From contig NZ_JALPRK010000026.1 of NCBI RefSeq assembly GCF_023195895.1, positions 1-64,000 on the forward strand: a stretch of 64,000 bases of DNA, written 5' to 3'. Position 1 is the first letter of the stretch; each line of letters starts with the position of its first letter. Made by a program: the position numbers and the translations under genes. Shown here piece after piece: positions 18,044 through 26,033 of the stretch. Under the pieces are notes generated by a model. That model was not told the origin of the DNA. It did no database searches and saw only the letters and a list, made by a program, of their open reading frames with translations. The DNA comes from Paenibacillus mellifer. Its GTDB lineage: Bacteria; Bacillota; Bacilli; Paenibacillales; Paenibacillaceae.

Positions 18044-18805
18044 GTGGATCGAAGCGAACTAAAAAAGCGGTGGGAAGCGGAGGAGACCAAGGTTTTTCAG
18101 GGCTGGGACTTCTCCGAGCTGAACGGTAGGTTGGAGGAAGAGGGGCTGCCTTGGGACTATCGGGCCCTGATCCAGCAACAAATGAATCCAGAGACGGTGA
18201 TGCTGGATATGGGAACCGGCGGAGGCGAGTTTCTGCTGTCCTTGTCGCCGCCGCCCGGCCGCACCTATGCGACGGAAGCGTACCCATCTAACTACGAGTT
18301 GTGCCTGGCCAAGCTGCCGGCTTATGGGATTGAAGTGTCTAAGGTGGAGGAGGATGACCAACTGCCGTATGAGGATGGATTATTCAGCTTGGTGATCAAT
18401 CGACATGAATCGTTTTCGGCTAAGAAGGTCTATCGAATCTTGAAGCCGGGCGGGGTGTTTATCACACAACAGGTCGGAGGGCAGAACAATCGGGGATTGT
18501 CACGTGATCTCCTTGGTGACGGAGCGATGGAGACGCCGATTGGGTTCGATCTGGCCCACACGGTTCGAGACATCCTCGAAGCGGGGTTTAACGTCGAGGT
18601 GCAGCAGGAGGTTTTTCCCAAGTTGAAGTTTCGAGATGTCGGCGCACGGGTCTATTACGCAAAAATCATTGAATGGGAGTTTGCCGGTTTCTCCGTGGAA
18701 CTTTGCTTTGAGAAATTATGCGAATTGCAGAACAGGGTAGAACAAACTGGATATGTATCCAGTCGGGAGCATCGGTTTATGATTCTGGCGCGCAAGGAGA
18801 GATGA
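18044..18805 (+). CDS. Class I SAM-dependent methyltransferase
   Basis: A 253-residue protein with GTG start at 18044 and GGGGGAG upstream. The SAM-binding motif I is VMLDMGTGGGEFLLSL (about residues 48-63), and motif-II/III-like segments are DQLPYEDGLFSLVINRHESF and RILKPGGVFITQQVGG, typical of the Methyltransf_11 fold. Substrate unknown. It lies between the epimerase and the VOC gene, whose start codon follows its stop after two bases. Confidence 0.85.
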   Translation: MDRSELKKRWEAEETKVFQGWDFSELNGRLEEEGLPWDYRALIQQQMNPETVMLDMGTGGGEFLLSLSPPPGRTYATEAYPSNYELCLAKLPAYGIEVSKVEEDDQLPYEDGLFSLVINRHESFSAKKVYRILKPGGVFITQQVGGQNNRGLSRDLLGDGAMETPIGFDLAHTVRDILEAGFNVEVQQEVFPKLKFRDVGARVYYAKIIEWEFAGFSVELCFEKLCELQNRVEQTGYVSSREHRFMILARKER

Positions 18806-18807
18806 GG

Positions 18808-19188
18808 ATGAAATTTGTAGATGTCGCGATTTTGACGGAACAGGTGGTGGCGATGACCCGTTTCTATGAAACAGTCCTGCAAGCGACAGCAGTGGGGGAC
18901 GAGATTCATGTGGAAGTGAAGACCGAGGGCACCGGACTTGCGATTTACTCGCGGCGGGCGGCGGAAACGGATATGGGATTTGATTTCTCCACCTACTGGG
19001 GATCGGGGAACTTCACTCTAGGTTTTAATGTTGAGGACGTCGATGCGGAATATGAGAGGTTGAAAGCATTGGACGTTGAATTCGTGGCGCCTCCTACTAC
19101 GTATCCCTGGGGAGCCAGGTCAATGCATTTTCGCGATCCGGACGGCAATATTGTGTGCTTTAGAAGCAGAATAGAACCTGTTGTCTAA
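18808..19188 (+). CDS. VOC-family (glyoxalase/bleomycin-resistance-like) protein
   Basis: A 126-residue single-domain protein. The start at ATG 18808 is chosen because AAGGAG (18794-18799) is eight bases away; ATG 18802 is in frame but too close. The vicinal-oxygen-chelate fold is indicated by VDVAILTEQVVAMTRFYETVL at the N-terminus and by the C-terminal MHFRDPDGNIVCFRSRI with its metal-ligand-like glutamate and aspartate region. Function among lyases, dioxygenases and drug-binding proteins cannot be assigned. Confidence 0.8.
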   Translation: MKFVDVAILTEQVVAMTRFYETVLQATAVGDEIHVEVKTEGTGLAIYSRRAAETDMGFDFSTYWGSGNFTLGFNVEDVDAEYERLKALDVEFVAPPTTYPWGARSMHFRDPDGNIVCFRSRIEPVV

Positions 19189-19241
19189 GTTCCAAACCGA
19201 TATTTTTCACCCCTGGTGCCGCGATTCGTCTCCTTATGTTT

Positions 19242-19255
19242 TGAGAGCGCTAACA
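19242..19255 (+). promoter_or_regulatory. cre-like CcpA site before the mannoside importer
   Basis: TGAGAGCGCTAACA is close to the catabolite-responsive element consensus (TGNAANCGNTNNCA, one mismatch) and is nearly palindromic. It lies 42 bases before the start codon of the binding-protein gene, a position suited to carbon catabolite repression of the locus. Confidence 0.6.
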
Positions 19256-19296
19256 TTACAATGAGTTTAATCAAAGCAAGGGGGGAATCAAACACG

Positions 19297-20616
19297 ATGA
19301 AAAAATGGATATCACTATTGTGCAGCGCCGCCATGTTGGCGTTATTGCTCGCCGGCTGCGGCGGAAGGAATGAAGCTTCTGGCAGCGGGGATAACGGCGG
19401 AGAGAAAGTGAGTATCTCGATCTGGCATAACTGGACAGGCCAAGATGCCAAAGCGGTGGCGATGCGGAAAATGATCGAGGATTTCCGGACGGCTCATCCC
19501 GAGATCGAAGTTGTTGATGAGGGGTTGCCAACGGACGGGCTGAAGACCCGGCTGCGGACGGTGGCCGCGGCAGATGAAATGCCCGATTTGTTCGTGATGT
19601 GGCCGGACGCGATGACGAAGGAATTCGTCAAAGGCGATCTGCTGCAGCCGATCAACGATGAATTGGATGCCAATCCGGATTGGAAGAACAACTTCATTCC
19701 GAATGCGCTGGACGGTTACACGGTAGACGGTAAAATCTACTCCGTGCCGATGAACCTGGCGCCGAGCTCTTTTATTTACTACAACGATGCCTTGTTCAAG
19801 AAACATAACGTGAAGGTACCGGAAACCTGGGAAGAACTAGAGGCTGCGATAAAAACATTTAATGACAACGGTGTGATCCCGATCGCGCTGGGCAATAAAG
19901 CAAACTGGGTGGCACAATCGACGTTTTTTAGCACCGTGGGCGACCGGGTGACCGGCACGGAGTGGTTCCTGAAGGCCGTTGAGCAAGATGGGGCCAAGTT
20001 TACAGATCCTGAATTTGTCGAGGCGTTGACCAAGTTCCAGAAGCTTGGCGACATCAAGGCGTTTCAGGATGGCTTCAATAGCCTCGACGAAACGCAGATG
20101 ATGCAGTTGTACTTCCAGGGGAATGCCGCGATGGTCGTTAACGGCGGCTGGGCGCTGGCTAACCTGGTCAACAATGCACCGCCGGAAGTGCTGGACAACA
20201 CGCATATCACGATCGTCCCTGCGATTGATGGCGGCAAAGGAGTCGCAGATACGACCGCAGGTGTCGTCGGTACGGGCCTGGGCGTCAGCAAGAAGCTGAC
20301 CGGTGCCCGGAAGGAAGCGGCGATGAAGTTGTTCTACGCGATGGCAGGCCCCGATGGGCAGAAGGCCACTTTGGACAGCAGTACCCTGGTCAGCTACAAC
20401 ATCGAGCTCGACAAGAGCAAAGCGCATCCGCTGTTCGTGGAACTGTATGATCTGATCCAACGTGTCAAAATCGTACCCGTTTACGACTCCAAGCTGGGCT
20501 CGGCGACCGTAGAAGTGGTGAACAACGGGCTGCAGGAGTTGCTCATGGGCGGCAAACCGGAGGATATCGCTCGCAAGATTCAGGACGCACAAGCCGCGGC
20601 TGTGGCTTCGAATTAG
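19297..20616 (+). CDS. Family 1 extracellular sugar-binding lipoprotein (CUT1 importer)
   Basis: About 439 residues from ATG 19297 (GGGGGG upstream). Signal peptide with lipobox LLAGC, cysteine 21. The mature protein is a SBP_bac_1-type oligosaccharide-binding protein: ISIWHNWTGQDAKA at the N-terminus, DLFVMWPDAMTKEFVKGDLLQPI, and a C-terminal hinge region with FFSTVGDR and GNAAMVVNGGWAL. It starts the operon that continues with two MalF/MalG-type permeases, a YesM/YesN system and beta-mannosidase, so manno-oligosaccharides or N-glycan fragments are the likely ligands (inferred from context). Confidence 0.9.
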   Translation: MKKWISLLCSAAMLALLLAGCGGRNEASGSGDNGGEKVSISIWHNWTGQDAKAVAMRKMIEDFRTAHPEIEVVDEGLPTDGLKTRLRTVAAADEMPDLFVMWPDAMTKEFVKGDLLQPINDELDANPDWKNNFIPNALDGYTVDGKIYSVPMNLAPSSFIYYNDALFKKHNVKVPETWEELEAAIKTFNDNGVIPIALGNKANWVAQSTFFSTVGDRVTGTEWFLKAVEQDGAKFTDPEFVEALTKFQKLGDIKAFQDGFNSLDETQMMQLYFQGNAAMVVNGGWALANLVNNAPPEVLDNTHITIVPAIDGGKGVADTTAGVVGTGLGVSKKLTGARKEAAMKLFYAMAGPDGQKATLDSSTLVSYNIELDKSKAHPLFVELYDLIQRVKIVPVYDSKLGSATVEVVNNGLQELLMGGKPEDIARKIQDAQAAAVASN

Positions 20617-20625
20617 TAGAGTGTT

Positions 20626-20658
20626 TCCCCTTCCCCTCAGGGGAGGGGGATTATTTTT
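20626..20658 (+). terminator. Intercistronic hairpin between binding protein and permease genes
   Basis: An 11-bp stem (20626-20636 with 20640-20650, one G-U pair, triloop) followed by TTATTTTT. It lies between the binding-protein stop and the first permease start, where a leaky terminator or 3' stabiliser would give more binding protein than permease. Confidence 0.75.
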
Positions 20659-20681
20659 CCCTTTAAAGGATGTGAGAGAGC

Positions 20682-21560
20682 ATGAACGCCTTACGCAGCA
20701 AGAGCTTTATCATCACCGGTCTGCTGCCCGCGCTGGTGATTTACTCGTTGTTTGTTTTCGTACCGGTGATCTGGTCGGCGTATTACGGTTTCTTCAACTG
20801 GTCGGGCATCGGCGAAGCGAAATATACCGGCCTAAGCAACTATGCGGAAATTTTATGTGATCCGGTGTTTTGGCGGGCGCTGAAAAATAACGTCGTGTTC
20901 GTGCTGGCTTCGGTGTTCGGGCAAATTCCGCTGGCCCTCGCCTTGGCGGTGTTGTTGCACAAAAGCAACCTGCTGCAGCGCTTCCTTCGCTCGGCGGTTT
21001 TTCTTCCGATGGTCTTGTCCACGGTGGTGATCGGGATGATCTGGCAGTACATTTATCATCCGCAGATCGGTATCCTGAACTTTCTGCTGGACGCGCTGGG
21101 TCTATCCAGCTGGAAGCTGGAGTGGTTGTCGGACGGCAATATCGCCATTTATTCGCTTCTCCCGCCGCTGATTTGGAGTTATGTCGGACTTTACCTAATC
21201 ATCTTCATGTCTGCGCTCCAGAACATCCCAGGTGAAATCCATGACGCGGCTAAGATCGACGGCGTCTCCGGCGTTCGCAAGCTGCTGACGATCTCGCTGC
21301 CGATGATTAAGAATACGGTACAAGTGGCGGTTGTCCTGTGCATATCGGGAAGTCTCAAGTCCTTCGACCTGGTCTACATCATGACGAAGGGCGGCCCGGC
21401 GCATGCGACCGAGCTGCTGGCGACGTATATGTACAATTCGACCTTCTCGACCTATCGTTATGGGTTCGGGAGCGCGATTTCCACCAGCATCATGATCATC
21501 AGTCTGCTGTTAATTGGCACCAGCCAGTGGCTGACCAATCGGAAGAAGGACGCCGCTTAA
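20682..21560 (+). CDS. CUT1 sugar importer permease (MalF/UgpA type)
   Basis: A 292-residue six-helix inner-membrane protein of the BPD_transp_1 family. The cytoplasmic EAA loop that docks the ATPase is visible as EIHDAAKIDGVSGVRK near residue 188. AAAGGATG lies upstream of ATG 20682. It pairs with the permease that starts 24 bases after its end. No ATPase gene is present in the operon, as is common for Firmicute CUT1 systems that share an MsmX-type ATPase encoded elsewhere. Confidence 0.9.
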   Translation: MNALRSKSFIITGLLPALVIYSLFVFVPVIWSAYYGFFNWSGIGEAKYTGLSNYAEILCDPVFWRALKNNVVFVLASVFGQIPLALALAVLLHKSNLLQRFLRSAVFLPMVLSTVVIGMIWQYIYHPQIGILNFLLDALGLSSWKLEWLSDGNIAIYSLLPPLIWSYVGLYLIIFMSALQNIPGEIHDAAKIDGVSGVRKLLTISLPMIKNTVQVAVVLCISGSLKSFDLVYIMTKGGPAHATELLATYMYNSTFSTYRYGFGSAISTSIMIISLLLIGTSQWLTNRKKDAA

Positions 21561-21584
21561 GATGAAAGGAGGTACCCATTGAAC

Positions 21585-22478
21585 ATGAACATGAACATGA
21601 ATCCAACAACCCCTCTATCGGCGAGAAACGCGGGGACTGGCGGCGGCGGGCGGGTGCTGGGCAAAACGGGCCGGCTTTTGTTTTGGGGCCTGCTGACGCT
21701 CTATGGGGTGGTGACCCTGTACCCGTTCTTCTGGCTGGTGATCAGCGCGTTTAAGACGAACGCAGATTTCTACGCCCGTCCCTTTGGGCTGCCGCAGGTG
21801 TGGCAGGGCGACAACTTCACACGGGCTTGGGAGAGCTCGCGGCTTGGCACCGCATTCGGGAATTCGCTTATTGTGGCTCTCGGCTCGCTTGTGCTAACCT
21901 TGTTCATTGCCTCGCTGACTTCGTTTATCCTGGCCCGCTTCCAGTTCCGCTGGAAAGGCGGCGTCTTGACCTTCTTCGTGATCGGGATGCTGATCCCGAT
22001 TCATAGCACCCTGGTTCCGCTGTTTATTCTCATGAAGCAGATGTCGCTGCTGAACACGTATTGGGCGCTGATTCTGCCTTACACCGCATTTGCGCTGCCT
22101 ACGGCGGTATTCGTGCTGACGGCGTACCTGACGAGTGTGCCCCGCGAGCTGGAGGAAGCGGCTTTTATCGATGGCACCGGCTTGTGGGGGTTATTCTTCC
22201 GCATCATGTTGCCAATGTCGGTTCCGGCCTTAGCCACGGTGACCATTCTGAGCTTCCTGCATTCCTGGAATGACTTCTCCTTCGCCCTCGTGTTTATCAA
22301 CAAGACGGCGCTCAAGACGCTGCCGCTGGCCATCGCTAACTTCGCCGACGGTTACCAGACGGACTACGGCTTGTCGCTGGCGGGCATGACGTTGTCGGTG
22401 ATTCCGACGATCGTCCTCTATTTGCTGTTTCAGGAACAAATGATGAAGGGGATGACGGCCGGCGCGGTGAAAGGATAA
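21585..22478 (+). CDS. CUT1 sugar importer permease (MalG/UgpE type)
   Basis: About 297 residues with six membrane helices and the EAA loop ELEEAAFIDGTGLWG (near residue 190). AAAGGAGGT (21565-21573) could serve either TTG 21579 (six bases from GGAGG) or ATG 21585 (twelve bases); I give the ATG. The N-terminus is encoded by three direct copies of the hexamer AACATG, giving an alternating Asn-Met run before the first helix. Partner of the preceding permease. Confidence 0.88.
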   Translation: MNMNMNPTTPLSARNAGTGGGGRVLGKTGRLLFWGLLTLYGVVTLYPFFWLVISAFKTNADFYARPFGLPQVWQGDNFTRAWESSRLGTAFGNSLIVALGSLVLTLFIASLTSFILARFQFRWKGGVLTFFVIGMLIPIHSTLVPLFILMKQMSLLNTYWALILPYTAFALPTAVFVLTAYLTSVPRELEEAAFIDGTGLWGLFFRIMLPMSVPALATVTILSFLHSWNDFSFALVFINKTALKTLPLAIANFADGYQTDYGLSLAGMTLSVIPTIVLYLLFQEQMMKGMTAGAVKG

Positions 22479-22518
22479 GGGAGGAATATCCTACACCGGA
22501 GCAAAGGGGGAGCGCAAC

Positions 22519-24402
22519 ATGCATAAATGGCTGGCTACTTCGCTTCAGCGCAGGTTGTCGGTGGTGGTCGCAGCATCCATGATCGTGCCGATGTTGGCTT
22601 TGGGGTTATTCGCCTTTATGATCTCATCCAACATTACCGAGGAGAAAACGAAGCTGACCGGCAGCGATATGCTGAAGCAAATGGATGCCAACCTGCGCTT
22701 TATGCTGGAGGATATCGAAACGTTGTCGATCTTCCTGATTGGGGAACGAGATTTGCAGACCTATCTGACTGGCCCGGAGGACAATGAGACTAAGCGGACC
22801 GAGTTAGTAGGGAGAATGACGAATCTGGCAGCCTCCAAGCCTTATATCGCCAATATCGCCATCTATCCCGAACGGTTTGACGGACGCTTATCCACGGCCA
22901 CATGGTATGAAAATGAGCTCCCATCTGCGGCGGCGGAGGCGATTGCCGGGGGGGTGAAAACATGGTCCGGCGTGTACGCCATTCGCGATTATGCCGGGAT
23001 GGAGCAGGTCATGACCTTGTTCCGGCCGATTCGCAGCATCTATGATTTTCGCCGATTGGGTTGGCTAGCGATCAGCTTGGATGAACGGGAGCTGGCCCAT
23101 AACCTGGAATCGCCGGAGTTCGGCCAAGGGATGGGCAAGGTCGAATTAGTTGGGGCGGACGGTACGATTCTCTCCTCCGCTGATAAGTCCAGGCTGGGCC
23201 AGCCGTTGGATGTTTTTGCGCCCGGTCTGTTCGCGTTGATCCCGGGCGGAGTCGCGGCGGCGGACGACGGGGTCGAACCGCGCAGCAGCCGCGTGTACGA
23301 GAGCGGGAGCGTCATCTATGGCGAGGAGGACGCCAAATCGACAGTGCTGTACCGCCGCGAGCCGTTGACCGGCTGGATGCTGGTGGGCAGCGTCCCCTAC
23401 GACCAATACCAAGCAGAGAACCGCTACATCTTGACGTTAACCGTTATGGTGGTTGGTGTGTCCGTGCTGGCGTGCACGCTGCTCATTTGGTTTACAGTGC
23501 GCCGGATCACCCGGCCGCTGCGCGTATTGACCCGCCATTTGTCGCGGATCGATCCGGAGCGGCCTTTGCCGCGTTTTCCGGTGACCACGGACGATGAGAT
23601 CGGCCGCCTGGGACAGAGCTACAATATGCTCGGTGCTCATATCGAACGATTGAAGCGGGAGGTCATCCGCGGGGAGGCGCGCAAGAAGGAGGCCGATCTG
23701 CGGGCATTGCAGGCTCAGATCAACCCGCACTTTCTGTACAATACCTTATCTTCGATCCATTGGATCGCTCTGATGTCGGGGGAGCGGAGAATCGCCGATA
23801 TGGTTGAGGGGTTAAGCGACTTCTTGCGGATTAGCCTTAATCAAGGCCGGGATTACTGCCCGGTTGAGCAGGAGGTAGCACATATCCGTAACTATGTGCG
23901 CGTCCAATCGATTCGTTTTCCCGATAAATTCGCCGTGGAGTACATCGTGGATGAGGGGCTGGCGGACAAGTGGATGCTGAAGCTGCTGCTGCAGCCTTTG
24001 GTGGAGAATGCTCTAATCCATGGGGTTCAAAAACGCGAAGGCATCGGAACGATCACCATCCTGATCCAGGCGGAGGGGAAACGCATGAATGTGATGGTCA
24101 TGGATGACGGGTTGGGGATGAGCGCCGCACGTTTGGAAGAAGTCCGTCAGGCGCTGTCGCTGCCGGCAGCTGAACGGGCAGAGAATACGCACATACAGAC
24201 GGTAATGCCGGGAATAGTGTTGGCGGAGACGGCAGCCACGGCAGCTGCCGCAGCGAAGTTCGATGCCGGATACGGGCTTCGTAACGTAAACGAACGGCTG
24301 CTCTTGCATTACGGACGTGAAGCCGTCCTTTCCGTAGATAGCCGCGAAGGCGAAGGTACGCAGGTTTCATTCTCTATTCCGATCATGGAGGGATCGCCAT
24401 GA
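22519..24402 (+). CDS. YesM-type sensor histidine kinase of the mannoside locus
   Basis: A 627-residue kinase: TM1 (about 15-40), large extracellular dCache-like sensor (40-300), TM2 (about 305-330), HAMP, a His_kinase domain with ALQAQINPHFLYN (phosphoacceptor H404), and HATPase_c with NALIHGVQKREG and DDGLGMS. CAAAGGGGGAG precedes ATG 22519. It overlaps the response regulator gene by four bases (ATGA). A Thr/Ala-rich insert of about 30 residues interrupts the ATPase domain (about 550-585). It probably senses a sugar outside the cell and controls the importer and mannosidase genes beside it. Confidence 0.92.
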   Translation: MHKWLATSLQRRLSVVVAASMIVPMLALGLFAFMISSNITEEKTKLTGSDMLKQMDANLRFMLEDIETLSIFLIGERDLQTYLTGPEDNETKRTELVGRMTNLAASKPYIANIAIYPERFDGRLSTATWYENELPSAAAEAIAGGVKTWSGVYAIRDYAGMEQVMTLFRPIRSIYDFRRLGWLAISLDERELAHNLESPEFGQGMGKVELVGADGTILSSADKSRLGQPLDVFAPGLFALIPGGVAAADDGVEPRSSRVYESGSVIYGEEDAKSTVLYRREPLTGWMLVGSVPYDQYQAENRYILTLTVMVVGVSVLACTLLIWFTVRRITRPLRVLTRHLSRIDPERPLPRFPVTTDDEIGRLGQSYNMLGAHIERLKREVIRGEARKKEADLRALQAQINPHFLYNTLSSIHWIALMSGERRIADMVEGLSDFLRISLNQGRDYCPVEQEVAHIRNYVRVQSIRFPDKFAVEYIVDEGLADKWMLKLLLQPLVENALIHGVQKREGIGTITILIQAEGKRMNVMVMDDGLGMSAARLEEVRQALSLPAAERAENTHIQTVMPGIVLAETAATAAAAAKFDAGYGLRNVNERLLLHYGREAVLSVDSREGEGTQVSFSIPIMEGSP

Positions 24403-25991
24403 ACGTATTAATTGTGGATGATGAGGTCATCATCCGGACCGGTCTAGCCAGTGTCATTTCCTGGAGCGAGCTCGGGCTGAATCTGCTTCCGCCGGCCGCA
24501 TCCGCGGAAGAGGCGCTTCAGCGGCTGGGGGCGGAGCGGCCGGATATCTTGATCACCGATATCCGAATGAACGGGAAGACCGGCTTGGAGCTGGCGGAGG
24601 AAGCGGCCGCACTGCTGCCGGGGCTGGAGGTCATCATTTTGTCGGGCTACGGGGATTTTGCCTATACCCAGCAGGCGATTCGCCAGGGGGTTGGCGACTA
24701 TCTGCTGAAAACAAGCAAACCGGAGGAAATCATCCGAACCGTGCTTCAGGCCAAGCAGCGGCTGCTGGAGCGCCGGGCCGAGGACTCCCGCGCACAGCGG
24801 CAGGCTCGGGAAGAACGGCGGCGGCACCTGGTTAAGTGGGTGATTGAAGGCGATGCGGGAGCAGTTTCGGTAAATGCCACTCACGAGAATCAGGGTGCGG
24901 AAGCATCCGGCGGACCACGGGTCCGGCAGGTTTTGATCTTATCCGCGGATGGCTGGGGCCAAGAGGACGATGCTGATTCGCTGCTGCGATTTGCTGTGCA
25001 AAATATGCTGGAGGACTTGCTGCCGGGAGCGGCGGTATTGATCCACCAGGGTCAAATCGTCTGCGTGACCGGCCCTGACAAGGAAGAGGCGTATACGTGG
25101 GGCGGGCGGTATAAGGGAGTGCTTGAACGGATCGAAAACCTGCTGAACTGCCGGCTGCGCCTGGCGGCTGGCATTGCCGTGGACGATCCGAATCAGGTCT
25201 ATCAAAGTTATGTGACGGCGACCGCCGCCTTTGCTTACCATGATCTGCTGAACGGTTCGAAACTGTTGGATTACCGGGAAATCGCCGATCGCAAAGGCGG
25301 GAGAACGGTGTTGTCGCAAGAGGAGGAGAATGGGCTTGGCGCGATCCTGTTGGAGCAGGATCCTATGGCCCTGCGGGCTTGGACCCATCGGTTGGCCGAC
25401 GAGCTGGTCGCGGACTCGGAATGTACGCCGGAATCGTATCAGGCCTGTCTGCAGTCGGCGGCGGTCGCCGCACATCGCTGGCTGGAGCGAACGCTCCGGG
25501 CTTTAGGGAAAGAAGGAGAAGCGCGCTTCGAGCCGTGGCTGCAGCAGCAGGTCGAAGGGGGCAAGCTGAAAGAGGAGCTGTTCCGGCATCTCCATGCCGT
25601 GATGACCTTGTATCACAGTCAGCTCGGCGAAGGGCAGGCTTCCCATGTGCAGCGGGCCAAGGCATTTATGGAGTCCTGCCCCGCGGGGGAGCTAAGCCTG
25701 CAGCAGATCGCGGCTTATGTGCACCTGCATCCCGGGCATCTTAGCGAGCTGTTCAAGAAAGAGACCGGCAGCACCTTCGGCGATTATGTCACCGCTCTGC
25801 GGATGCGCCGGGCGATGGAGCTGCTAGTCGTATCCCCGGCCAAGGTGAGCGAAATCGCCGGAATGACGGGGTATGAAGACGTGAAATACTTTAGCCGGCT
25901 GTTTAAGAAGCATACGGGGAAGACGCCCAGCGAATTTCGCGAAGAGGCGCTCGGTTACGATCCAGCAGGCGTAACCGCGGGCGAGAGATAA
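24399..25991 (+). CDS. YesN-type AraC-family response regulator of the mannoside locus
   Basis: A 530-residue regulator with receiver domain (VDDE at 6-9, phosphoacceptor D54 in ILITDIRM), a long central region, and a C-terminal AraC-type DNA-binding domain (LSLQQIAAYVHLHPGHLSELF, then EIAGMTGYEDVKYFSRLFKK). Its start overlaps the kinase stop. It is a paralogue of the regulator at 1079-2752. Likely target is the promoter upstream of the family-1 binding-protein gene. Confidence 0.92.
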   Translation: MNVLIVDDEVIIRTGLASVISWSELGLNLLPPAASAEEALQRLGAERPDILITDIRMNGKTGLELAEEAAALLPGLEVIILSGYGDFAYTQQAIRQGVGDYLLKTSKPEEIIRTVLQAKQRLLERRAEDSRAQRQAREERRRHLVKWVIEGDAGAVSVNATHENQGAEASGGPRVRQVLILSADGWGQEDDADSLLRFAVQNMLEDLLPGAAVLIHQGQIVCVTGPDKEEAYTWGGRYKGVLERIENLLNCRLRLAAGIAVDDPNQVYQSYVTATAAFAYHDLLNGSKLLDYREIADRKGGRTVLSQEEENGLGAILLEQDPMALRAWTHRLADELVADSECTPESYQACLQSAAVAAHRWLERTLRALGKEGEARFEPWLQQQVEGGKLKEELFRHLHAVMTLYHSQLGEGQASHVQRAKAFMESCPAGELSLQQIAAYVHLHPGHLSELFKKETGSTFGDYVTALRMRRAMELLVVSPAKVSEIAGMTGYEDVKYFSRLFKKHTGKTPSEFREEALGYDPAGVTAGER

Positions 25992-26033
25992 ATCAGCTAC
26001 CTTATACCACCATCGGGGAAAGAGGGACGATTC

